Made by a program: the position numbers and the translations under genes. 11,140 nucleotides of DNA from positions 1 through 11,140 of the forward strand of contig JAJZGE010000017.1 in assembly GCA_021798675.1 (NCBI GenBank), in the 5' to 3' direction. Source of the DNA: Pseudomonadota bacterium. GTDB lineage: Bacteria > Pseudomonadota > Gammaproteobacteria > Xanthomonadales > Rhodanobacteraceae. This document shows positions 1 to 5,491 of this stretch, one piece after another. Within the stretch, counting starts at the first letter, position 1. Each line of letters opens with the position of its first letter. The notes beneath the pieces are model-generated. The model searched no databases, was not told the origin of the DNA, and was given only the letters and a program-made list of their open reading frames with translations.

Positions 1-826
1 CGATCTCGATGCCGCGGTTGAGCGGGCCGGGGTGCATCACCAGGCAGCCCTTGGCGGCAAGGCCGAGGCGGCGCGTATCGAGGCCGTAATGGCGGAAGTA
101 GGCAGCCTCGTCCGGCAGGTCGGTGGATGCCATGCGTTCCTTTTGCAGCCGCAACATGATGACTACGTCGGCGCCCGCGATCGCGCTGTCGAAATCCTCG
201 GTGAGGCGGCATGGCGGGAACTCGGCGGCGTCCGGCAGCAGCGCGGCCGGGCCGCACAGACGGATCTCGCCCGCACCCAGCGCGGCCAGCGCGTGCACAT
301 CCGAGCGCGCCACGCGCGAGTGGCGGATATCGCCGCAGATCGTCACGGTGAGGTTCTCGAAATCCGGCCGGTGCTGGCGGACCGTCAGTGCGTCGAGCAG
401 GCCCTGGGTGGGATGGGCGCGGTTGCCGTCGCCGGCATTGATAACCGACACGCCGCTCATCGCGTGGCGCACCAGTTCGTCCGGCGTGCCGGAGACCTTG
501 TGGCGCACGATGATCGCGTCCAGGTGCATCGCTTCGAGGGTGTGGAGGGTGTCGTATAGCGCCTCGCCCTTGTTGGCCGAGGAGAAACCGATGTCGAAGT
601 TCACCACGTCAGCGCCGAGTCGCCGCGCGGCCAGCTCGAACGAGGTGCGTGTGCGCGTGGACGGCTCGAAGAACAGGTTGAGCACGGTGCGCCCGGCCAA
701 CGTGTCCAGCTTGCGCGTGCCGTGCGCGCATGCGTCGCGCAGCGCGATCGCGCGGTCGAGCAGGTGCTCGATGCTGGCGCGCGGCAGGTGTTCCAGCGTG
801 GTGAGGTGGCGCAGGCGTGAGCTCAT
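1..826 (-). CDS. pyrB: Aspartate carbamoyltransferase catalytic subunit PyrB, 3' end cut off by window edge
   Basis: Catalyses carbamoyl phosphate + L-aspartate to N-carbamoyl-aspartate, the committed step of cytosolic de novo pyrimidine synthesis. The 275 residues present carry the family signatures: the carbamoyl-phosphate loop FFEPSTRTRTSFE (52-64), the SSANKGE loop with the mobile lysine (82-88), GDGNRAHPTQ (132-141), CGDIRHSRVARS (164-175), MLRLQKERM (224-232) and MHPGPLNRGIEI (264-275). Compared with the usual 310-335 residues, only the C-terminal helices are missing. The ATG at 826 overlaps the ruvX stop as ATGA, no Shine-Dalgarno is visible and no in-frame start lies just upstream, so translation is probably coupled to ruvX. 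The motifs resemble the Pseudomonas type of ATCase that pairs with an inactive dihydroorotase-like subunit; such a pyrC-like gene might follow off the left edge, but that is inference. pyrR, which sits between ruvX and pyrB in P. aeruginosa, is absent. Confidence 0.96.
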   Translation of the reverse strand, partial: MSSRLRHLTTLEHLPRASIEHLLDRAIALRDACAHGTRKLDTLAGRTVLNLFFEPSTRTRTSFELAARRLGADVVNFDIGFSSANKGEALYDTLHTLEAMHLDAIIVRHKVSGTPDELVRHAMSGVSVINAGDGNRAHPTQGLLDALTVRQHRPDFENLTVTICGDIRHSRVARSDVHALAALGAGEIRLCGPAALLPDAAEFPPCRLTEDFDSAIAGADVVIMLRLQKERMASTDLPDEAAYFRHYGLDTRRLGLAAKGCLVMHPGPLNRGIEI

Positions 827-1275
827 GGCGGGGCGGCTTGAGTGGAAAGATCGGAGGGGGCGCCGGCGAGCCAGCGTTCGAGGATGACCGCGGCGGCCTC
901 GGCGTCGAGCGTGGCGGCATCGCGGCGCCGCCTGAGGCCGGCGGCGCGCGCACCGGCGAAGCGGCTTGCGGCTTCCTGCGAACTGTGGCGTTCGTCAACC
1001 AGTGCCACGTCGCTGCCGTAGCGGGCCCTGAGCTTTTCGGCGAAACGCCGGGCGCGCTGGCTGGCGGGCTGTTCGCCGCCGTCGAGGGTGAGCGGCAGGC
1101 CCACCACCAGGGTGTCAGGCAACCACTGCGCGCGCAGGGCATCGAGCGCGGGCCAGTCGGGCGAGCCGTCGCGCATGGCCACGACGCCGAGCGCACGGGC
1201 GCTGGCAGTGAGGCGGTTGCCGACGGCCACGCCAATCAGCTTGCTGCCGACGTCGAAGCCGAAGGCACAGCTCAT
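823..1275 (-). CDS. ruvX: RuvX/YqgF family putative pre-16S rRNA nuclease / Holliday junction resolvase-like protein
   Basis: A 150-residue RNase H-fold protein of the YqgF/RuvX family. Members are linked to 16S rRNA 5'-end maturation and, by fold, to Holliday-junction resolution; which activity applies here cannot be read from sequence. Visible motifs: FGFDVGSKLIGVAVGN (5-20) with the first metal-binding Asp at 8, VVGLPLTLDGG (57-67), VDERHSS (93-99) with Glu96, and LDAEAAAVILERWL (123-136) with Asp124. The three acidic positions expected for the active site are all present. Length is typical (about 140-155). The start ATG at 1275 overlaps the algH stop (ATGA) and the stop overlaps the pyrB start (ATGA). 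No Shine-Dalgarno precedes the start, so coupled translation is likely. The same reading frame stays open upstream across algH, but that part shows no RuvX similarity, and position 1275 puts the conserved first strand at the N terminus. Confidence 0.95.
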   Translation of the reverse strand: MSCAFGFDVGSKLIGVAVGNRLTASARALGVVAMRDGSPDWPALDALRAQWLPDTLVVGLPLTLDGGEQPASQRARRFAEKLRARYGSDVALVDERHSSQEAASRFAGARAAGLRRRRDAATLDAEAAAVILERWLAGAPSDLSTQAAPP

Positions 1276-1841
1276 GCGTGGCCCGCGTAGCCGGCGATTT
1301 GCAGCGGATCGACGCCGACCAGGCCGGCGGCGGCGCTCCAGCGCTCCTCCAGCGGGGTGTCGAACACCACGCGCTCGCTGGCCTCCACGGTGAGCCAGGC
1401 GTTGGCCATCAGCTCCTGTTCCAGTTGGCCGGCGTCCCAGCCCGAGTAGCCCAGCGCCATGATCGCCTGGCGCGGACCTTCGCCGGCGGCCATGGCCACC
1501 AGGATGTCGCGCGAGGTGGTTACCGACCACTGCGCGTTGATGCGGTAGCTCGATTCCCAGTGGCCGGGCTCGCGGTGCAGCACGAAGCCGCGCTCCTGTT
1601 GCACCGGGCCGCCGATCAGCACCGGCGCGTCGGCCAGCTCGGGATCGCTGCATTCCAGCTTCATCTGCGCCAGCACGTCGCCGAAGCGATAGTGGGAGAG
1701 CTGGTTTACCAGCAGGCCGACCGCGCCTTCCTCGCTGTGCTGGCAAAGCAGGGCCACGCCGCGCGAGAACGGCGGATCGGCCAGCCCGGGCATGGCGATC
1801 AGGAAGTGTCCGGTGAGGGTGGCTGGTTCGGCGCGGCTCAT
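1272..1841 (-). CDS. algH: YqgE/AlgH family protein
   Basis: A 189-residue member of the UPF0301/AlgH family (usual length about 185-190). The family was named from an alginate regulatory role in Pseudomonas, but its biochemical function is unsettled. Family landmarks: GHFLIAMP (11-18), the GAVGLLVNQ strand (39-47), GGPVQQERGFVLH (77-89), ALGYSGWDAGQLEQE (129-143) and NAWL (147-150). There is no signal peptide or membrane segment, so it is probably cytosolic. It follows the TonB-like gene after 24 bases and overlaps ruvX by four, the neighbourhood in which algH/yqgE and ruvX/yqgF occur together in many proteobacteria. No purine-rich ribosome site is seen before the ATG. Instead a TACAAT hexamer ends seven bases before the A of the ATG, which would allow a leaderless transcript (separate entry). 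Start chosen because the conserved GHFLIAMP block begins at residue 11, as usual in the family. Confidence 0.95.
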   Translation of the reverse strand: MSRAEPATLTGHFLIAMPGLADPPFSRGVALLCQHSEEGAVGLLVNQLSHYRFGDVLAQMKLECSDPELADAPVLIGGPVQQERGFVLHREPGHWESSYRINAQWSVTTSRDILVAMAAGEGPRQAIMALGYSGWDAGQLEQELMANAWLTVEASERVVFDTPLEERWSAAAGLVGVDPLQIAGYAGHA

Positions 1842-1847
1842 GCACGC

Positions 1848-1853
1848 ATTGTA
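1848..1853 (-). promoter_or_regulatory. Possible -10 box for a leaderless algH transcript
   Basis: On the minus strand the hexamer TACAAT (five of six matches to TATAAT) lies in the 24-base gap between the TonB-like stop and the algH ATG. Six bases separate it from the A of the ATG, so initiation at the usual distance would fall on or next to the start codon. No good -35 hexamer is found at 15-19 bases spacing, and there is no TG extension, so the site could be chance. Confidence 0.25.
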
Positions 1854-1865
1854 ATCCGCCCGGCG

Positions 1866-2726
1866 TTATTTGCTGCGCAGCACGTTGCCGGGCAGGAATT
1901 GCCAGGTGCGGGTGATGTAGAGCTGGTCCACCTTGGCCGAGGCGGGCAGCGGCGGGAAGGGCGCGGCCAGCTGCACGATGCGCTTGGCGGCGGCGTCCAG
2001 CAGCGGTTGGCCGGAGCTCTGGATCACGTCGATGCTGTGGATGCTGCCGTCGCGGTTGATGCCCACGGTGAGCAGCAGGTCGCCATGCAGGTCCAGCTGG
2101 CGCGCCTTTTCGGGGTAATTGAGGTTACCCACCCGCTCGACGCGGTCCGACCAGCCGCGCATGTAGGCGGCATAGACGTATTCGCGGGTGTTGGCCGAGA
2201 TGTACTTCTTGCGCGGGCGCTTGGCGTAGGCCTCGGACTGGTCGCGCACTTCGGCGGCGAGCTGGGCCATTTCCTGCTGGCGGCGCAGGTCGGCGGCGCT
2301 GGGCGCGTCCTGCGGCGGCACTTTGGTGTGTGCGGTGTCGCTGGTCACGCTGAAGCTGCTATGGCTGATGGTGGTGACCATGCGTTGCGGCGTGGCCTCG
2401 CGCGGTAGCGGCGTGGCGGCGGAGACCGACTGCATGGCGGTGCCCGGAAGCGGCTTGGGCAGGGCGCCGGAGAACGGCTGTGAGGGCCGCGCGACGTGGT
2501 CGCTCTGGCCGCCGCCGCTGTTGTTCGCCTGCGCAAGGAAGTCGGCCTGGTCCGGCGCCTCGCGGTTGGCCACGTTGACCAGGGTGACGTCCAGCGTTGG
2601 CAGGCCGGGCCGGGTCTTGGCGAAGTGGAAGGTGATGCCGAGCAGCAGCACGCCGTGCAGCAGCAACGAAAACAGCAGGGTTGCGCCGATGGGGTCGGCG
2701 GCAGGGCGTGCGGTGGCGGAACTCAC
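1866..2726 (-). CDS. tonB: TonB-family energy transducer, positional equivalent of P. aeruginosa TonB3
   Basis: A 286-residue inner-membrane protein that should couple the proton-motive force (through ExbB/ExbD-type partners) to outer-membrane or envelope processes. An N-terminal membrane helix (about 13-33) contains SLLLH (Ser20, His24), the same Ser-x3-His spacing as Ser16/His20 of E. coli TonB. Next come LDVTLVN (45-51) and ADFLAQANN (61-69), a Pro/Ser-rich linker without long Pro-Glu/Pro-Lys repeats, a charged probably helical stretch (144-172), and a TonB C-terminal domain (about 195-286: LNYPEKARQLDLHG, VGINRDGSI, SSGQPLLDAAAKRI, APFPPLP). The start is GTG and overlaps the gshB stop as GTGA, with no clear Shine-Dalgarno, so translation is likely coupled. 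In P. aeruginosa the gene in this slot (tonB3) is required for normal twitching motility. A link to the divergent pil operon is therefore plausible but inferred from position. Confidence 0.9.
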   Translation of the reverse strand: MSSATARPAADPIGATLLFSLLLHGVLLLGITFHFAKTRPGLPTLDVTLVNVANREAPDQADFLAQANNSGGGQSDHVARPSQPFSGALPKPLPGTAMQSVSAATPLPREATPQRMVTTISHSSFSVTSDTAHTKVPPQDAPSAADLRRQQEMAQLAAEVRDQSEAYAKRPRKKYISANTREYVYAAYMRGWSDRVERVGNLNYPEKARQLDLHGDLLLTVGINRDGSIHSIDVIQSSGQPLLDAAAKRIVQLAAPFPPLPASAKVDQLYITRTWQFLPGNVLRSK

Positions 2727-3685
2727 GAAGCGGCGTTCTCGATGGCGTCGAACAGCAGGCCGGCGATATTAAGCCCGAACTGGGCGTCCAGCTCGCGCGC
2801 GCAGGTCGGCGATGTGACGTTGATCTCGGTCAGATAGTCGCCGATCACGTCCAGGCCGACGAAGCGCAGGCCGCGACGACGCAGCTCCGGTGCCACCTGG
2901 GCGGCGATCCAGCGGTCGCGCTCGGACAGCGGCACGCCCTCGCCGCGGCCGCCGGCGGCGAGGTTGCCGCGGAACTCGTCGCCCTGAGGGATGCGCGCCA
3001 GCGCATACGGCACCGGCTCGCCGTCGATCAGCAGGATGCGCTTGTCGCCTGCGCTGATCGCCGGAATGAACTGCTGCGCGATGGCGAACTGCCGGCCTTC
3101 GCCGTGCGGGCCGCCCGCCAGCAGGGTTTCCAGCATGGAGTTGAGGTTGCCGTCGCCTGCCTTGACCTTGAAGATGCCGCGCCCGCCCATGCCGTCCAGC
3201 GGCTTCAGCACCGCCTCGCCGCACTCGGCCACGAAGCGGCGCAGTTCGCCGGCATCGCGGCTGACCAGGGTGGGTGCGATGCATTGCGGGAACTGCAGCG
3301 CGAACAGCTTCTCGTTGCAGTCGCGCAGTGCGCGCGGGTCGTTCACCACGTTCACGCCGCCGCGCTGGGCGGCTTCCAGCACCATGGTGTCGTAGACGAA
3401 CTGCTGGTCGACCGGAGGGTCCTTGCGCATCAGCACCACGTCCAGTTCGCGCAGGTCGCGCCACTGCGCCTCGCCCAGGGTGAACCAGTCGTACGCATCG
3501 TCGCGCACGGCGAGCTCACGCAGCCGCGCCCAGGGCGCGCCGTTGCGCAGCGCTAGGTCGCCCTGTTCCATGTAAAACAGGGCATGGCCGCGGCGTCGCG
3601 CTTCCAGCAGCATGGCCAGGGTGGTGTCCTTGGCCGGTTTGATCGCGCCGATGGGATCCATCAGCACCGCAACCGCAAGCGTCAT
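2723..3685 (-). CDS. gshB: Glutathione synthetase GshB
   Basis: ATP-dependent ligation of gamma-glutamylcysteine and glycine to glutathione, in the cytosol. The 320 residues match the bacterial GshB length (about 315-320). An N-terminal MDPIGAIKPAKDTT block (9-22) is followed by MRKDPPVD (86-93), NDPRALRDCNEKL (115-127), the ATP-grasp loop KPLDGMGGRGIF (161-172), GDKRILLIDGEPV (213-225), ALARIP (228-233), NLAAGGRGE (241-249) and GLDVIGDYLTEINVTSPT (277-294), which supplies the metal-binding Glu/Asn pair. The reading frame stays open upstream to about 3934, but the family's N terminus fits ATG 3685, preceded by GGAGA at a good distance. It is the first gene of the leftward operon and overlaps the TonB-like gene by four bases. 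Its promoter must lie in the divergent region; no convincing minus-strand -35/-10 pair stands out. Confidence 0.97.
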   Translation of the reverse strand: MTLAVAVLMDPIGAIKPAKDTTLAMLLEARRRGHALFYMEQGDLALRNGAPWARLRELAVRDDAYDWFTLGEAQWRDLRELDVVLMRKDPPVDQQFVYDTMVLEAAQRGGVNVVNDPRALRDCNEKLFALQFPQCIAPTLVSRDAGELRRFVAECGEAVLKPLDGMGGRGIFKVKAGDGNLNSMLETLLAGGPHGEGRQFAIAQQFIPAISAGDKRILLIDGEPVPYALARIPQGDEFRGNLAAGGRGEGVPLSERDRWIAAQVAPELRRRGLRFVGLDVIGDYLTEINVTSPTCARELDAQFGLNIAGLLFDAIENAAS

Positions 3686-3689
3686 GGGG

Positions 3690-3695
3690 TTCTCC
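3690..3695 (-). promoter_or_regulatory. Ribosome binding site of gshB
   Basis: Minus-strand GGAGAA ends four bases before the gshB ATG at 3685. It supports this start over upstream in-frame codons. It is the only clear Shine-Dalgarno in the leftward operon. Confidence 0.7.
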
Positions 3696-3851
3696 GCGAA
3701 AGGTTTTGCGACGCGGCGCGCCGACCAGGGGGGATGGACGATGTTCGCCCACGGCGTCGACGGCGACAAGCGTGTGTGTCGCGAAGGGTTAGGTCCTGCC
3801 GAAATGCGGCACAATGCGTACCCGCAAAGCGCGTGGCATGGCGAATCTTGC

Positions 3852-3880
3852 TTGACGCAACCGCGGGCAGGCAGTAAACA
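3852..3880 (+). promoter_or_regulatory. Candidate sigma70-type promoter for the pilG operon
   Basis: TTGACG (3852-3857, five of six to consensus) is followed after 17 bases by TAAACA (3875-3880, three of six). Initiation would fall near 3887 and give a leader of roughly 130 bases before pilG. The -35 and spacing are good and the -10 is mediocre. This is the best plus-strand pair noticed in the region by eye. Confidence 0.4.
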
Positions 3881-3894
3881 ACCGTCATGCTTGT

Positions 3895-3917
3895 CCCGCA
3901 GCCGAGCGGGCCTGCGG
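3895..3917 (+). repeat. Overlapping inverted repeats in the predicted pilG leader
   Basis: CCCGC (3895-3899) can pair with GCGGG (3906-3910) across a six-base loop. Alternatively CCGCAG (3896-3901) can pair with CTGCGG (3912-3917). The two pairings share bases and exclude each other. They lie just downstream of the predicted transcription start. There is no T-run, so a simple terminator is unlikely. Confidence 0.3.
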
Positions 3918-3945
3918 AGCGCAATACCGTACAAGTTGTCTAGTC

Positions 3946-4020
3946 ATGCAAGCCTGGCGGCACGTTTGTTGCTCGCCGTGCTGGTTTTCCTGGGCTCATG
4001 TTGGGCAACAGGGGGAGTAA
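3946..4020 (+). other. 24-codon open reading frame abutting pilG (possible leader peptide)
   Basis: An ATG at 3946 opens a frame of 24 codons whose TAA (4018-4020) directly precedes the pilG ATG at 4021. The peptide would be rich in Trp (four) and Cys (three). Its last codons are formed by the pilG Shine-Dalgarno. No Shine-Dalgarno precedes the ATG and no similarity is recognised. It may be chance, or a short upstream frame coupling translation into pilG. Confidence 0.15.
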
Positions 4021-4431
4021 ATGAATCTGAACGCGAACGCGAATGGTCTGACCGGCCTGCGGGTCATGGTGATCGACGACTCCAAGACCATCCGTCGCAC
4101 GGCAGAGACCTTGCTGAAGAAGGAAGGCTGCGAGGTGCTCACCGCCGTGGACGGCTTCGAGGCGCTGGCCAAGATCGCCGACCAGAAGCCGGCCATCATC
4201 TTCGTCGACATCATGATGCCGCGCCTGGACGGCTACCAGACCTGCGCGTTGATCAAGAACAATCCGCAGTTCCGCGCCACGCCGGTGATCATGCTCAGTT
4301 CCAAGGACGGCCTGTTCGACAAGGCGCGCGGCCGCGTGGTGGGCGCCGAGCAGTACCTCACCAAGCCGTTCACCCGCGACGAGCTGCTGGGCGCCATCCA
4401 GCACCACGTCGGCGCGGCGGCCGGCCGCTGA
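4021..4431 (+). CDS. pilG: Type IV pilus response regulator PilG (CheY-like)
   Basis: A 136-residue single receiver domain with no output domain. In the Pil-Chp system PilG is a phosphoacceptor of ChpA and promotes pilus extension and, in P. aeruginosa, adenylate cyclase activation. Receiver residues: acidic pair Asp19-Asp20 in VMVIDDSKTIRR, phosphorylation site Asp63 in IIFVDIMMPRLDGY, Ser93 in IMLSSKDGLFDKARG, and Lys115 in EQYLTKPF. The stretch RGRVVGAEQYLTKPFTRDELLGAI is characteristic of PilG rather than generic CheY. The start is fixed: an in-frame TAA lies immediately before the ATG, and AGGGGGAG (4010-4017) serves as ribosome site. First gene of the rightward operon; pilH follows after 23 bases. 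Confidence 0.96.
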   Translation: MNLNANANGLTGLRVMVIDDSKTIRRTAETLLKKEGCEVLTAVDGFEALAKIADQKPAIIFVDIMMPRLDGYQTCALIKNNPQFRATPVIMLSSKDGLFDKARGRVVGAEQYLTKPFTRDELLGAIQHHVGAAAGR

Positions 4432-4443
4432 CCGCAGATTCTC

Positions 4444-4450
4444 AGGGGGA
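4444..4450 (+). promoter_or_regulatory. Ribosome binding site of pilH, deciding a GTG start
   Basis: AGGGGGA lies four bases before the GTG at 4455 and resembles the pilG ribosome site. It fixes the GTG start, which places the conserved receiver strand at residue 4 as in other PilH proteins. No in-frame ATG exists near there. Confidence 0.65.
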
Positions 4451-4454
4451 AACT

Positions 4455-4826
4455 GTGGCAGAGATCCTTATCATCGACGACTCGCCCATCGACGTGCGCG
4501 TGCTGACCACGCTGCTCGAGCGCGCGGGCCATCAGGTCGCCTCCGTCGGCAATGCCGAGGAAGGCATCGAGCGCGTGCGCAGCACGCCGCCGGCGCTGGT
4601 CATCATGGATGTCATCATGCCGGGCATGAACGGCTTCCAGGCCACGCGCACGCTCACCCGCGACCCGCTCACCGCCGGCGTGCCCATCGTGATGATCACC
4701 ACCAAGGCGATGGAAACCGATCGCGTGTGGGGCCTGCGCCAGGGTGCGCGGGCCTTCATCACCAAGCCGGTGAACGAGGGCGAGCTGCTCGCCTGCATCA
4801 ATCAACTGCTGTCGAGCGCGGCATGA
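4455..4826 (+). CDS. pilH: Type IV pilus response regulator PilH (CheY-like)
   Basis: A 123-residue stand-alone receiver with a GTG start. In P. aeruginosa PilH is the second ChpA phosphoacceptor; it acts with pilus retraction or as a phosphate sink that counters PilG. Key residues: Asp8-Asp9 in ILIIDDSP, phosphorylation site Asp52 in VIMDVIMPGMNGFQATR, Thr82 in MITTK, and Lys104 in FITKPV. The segments GMNGFQATRTL and ETDRVWGLRQGAR are typical of PilH and separate it from PilG. Its stop overlaps the pilI start (ATGA), implying coupled translation. Confidence 0.95.
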   Translation: MAEILIIDDSPIDVRVLTTLLERAGHQVASVGNAEEGIERVRSTPPALVIMDVIMPGMNGFQATRTLTRDPLTAGVPIVMITTKAMETDRVWGLRQGARAFITKPVNEGELLACINQLLSSAA

Positions 4827-5368
4827 ACGCAACCACCGCACTTACCCCGTTCGAGATCCTGGCCCACTACGAGCGGCTGTCGCTGGCGCATGCCTCGGAC
4901 ACCCGCGAGCGGATGGATGCGCCGGGCCTGTGGCGCGGCATCGGCTATCGCGTGGGGCCGCGTACCCTGGTCAGCGAGATCGGCGAGATCAACGAGCTGC
5001 TGGCGCCGCCGCCGCTCACCGCAGTGCCGCGCACCCAGCCGTGGCTGCTGGGCGTGGCCAACGTGCGCGGCAACCTGATGCCGGTGGTGGATTTCGGCCG
5101 GTTCCTGTTCGGCGAACGCACGCAGCTGACCGATCGCGCCCGCCTGCTGGTGGTGCGTCAGGGCGGCGGCAGCGTGGCACTGCTGGTGGACGAGGTGTTT
5201 GGCCAGCGCACCGTGGATGCGGAGCAACGGCGCACGGCGGAGCAGGAGGACGATCCGCGGCTGTCGCGCTTCGCCGAGCAGCGGGTAGGCGAGGGCGGAC
5301 AGCAGATGGCGATACTGAGCATGGGCAAGCTGGTGCGTGCTCCCGATTTCCGCCAGGCCGCGGCCTGA
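4823..5368 (+). CDS. pilI: CheW-like adaptor PilI of the Pil-Chp system
   Basis: A 181-residue CheW-domain protein that should bridge the receptor PilJ and the kinase ChpA at the inner membrane. The N-terminal 34 residues (PFEILAHYERLSLAH) are a PilI-type extension. The CheW fold spans about 35-176 with GYRVGPRTLVSEIGEINELL (41-60), the core VPRTQPWLLGVANVRGNLMPVVDFGRFLFG (68-97), LLVVRQGGGSVALLVDEVFG (108-127) and the closing strand MAILSMGKLV (162-171). It overlaps pilH by four bases (ATGA) and has no strong ribosome site of its own. A 123-base gap follows before pilJ. Length agrees with known PilI (about 178). Confidence 0.93.
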   Translation: MNATTALTPFEILAHYERLSLAHASDTRERMDAPGLWRGIGYRVGPRTLVSEIGEINELLAPPPLTAVPRTQPWLLGVANVRGNLMPVVDFGRFLFGERTQLTDRARLLVVRQGGGSVALLVDEVFGQRTVDAEQRRTAEQEDDPRLSRFAEQRVGEGGQQMAILSMGKLVRAPDFRQAAA

Positions 5369-5491
5369 TCCGCGGCGATTGCGGGCAGCAGATCCGGCGC
5401 CACCCGGGGCCGGCAACTTCAAGACGACAGATTCAGGGTTTGCCCGTCCGACGACGCGGCCAGCCCGGCGAAGTAGACGGACGAGGTGAAC
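5369..5491 (+). promoter_or_regulatory. pilI-pilJ intergenic leader with pilJ ribosome site
   Basis: These 123 bases form the longest gap inside the operon. They contain an inverted repeat CCGGC (5394-5398) / GCCGG (5409-5413) with a ten-base loop, and GAGG (5483-5486) placed five bases before the pilJ ATG at 5492. An in-frame GTG at 5486 overlaps this purine run and has no site of its own, so ATG 5492 is preferred. No convincing promoter or T-run terminator is seen. Confidence 0.5.

Larger units (their letters stand above)
3686..4020. other. Divergent gshB / pilG intergenic control region
   Basis: These 335 bases separate the two divergent operons and contain no gene with family resemblance. 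Seen in order: the gshB ribosome site; a TGCCG/CGGCA inverted repeat with a five-base spacer (3797-3811), which could be a protein site or chance; a plus-strand promoter-like pair (3852-3880); overlapping inverted repeats (3895-3917); a 24-codon reading frame ending at the pilG start (3946-4020); and the pilG Shine-Dalgarno run of G residues (4010-4017). For gshB the best minus-strand pair found is TTGTCG (3769-3764) with GAACAT (3746-3741) at 17-base spacing, which is weak. No T-run terminator is present. Confidence 0.6.

Noticed and set aside
3834..3858. Sigma54-like TGGCAT...TTGC before pilG
   Set aside because: Spacing between the GG and GC elements is 13 (or 8 from the second GG), not the required 10.
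3695..3934. N-terminal extension of gshB, since its frame is open upstream to 3934
   Set aside because: The extra residues show no family similarity, the known GshB N terminus starts at 3685, and a good ribosome site precedes that ATG.
3940..4020. Lipoprotein-like signal (LLLAVLVFLGSC) in another frame of the pilG leader
   Set aside because: The frame runs on through pilG out of frame as an Arg-rich shadow until it meets pilH. There is no plausible start with a ribosome site and no mature domain.
5486..5491. GTG at 5486 as the pilJ start
   Set aside because: It adds only two residues and overlaps the purine run that makes a good ribosome site for the ATG at 5492.
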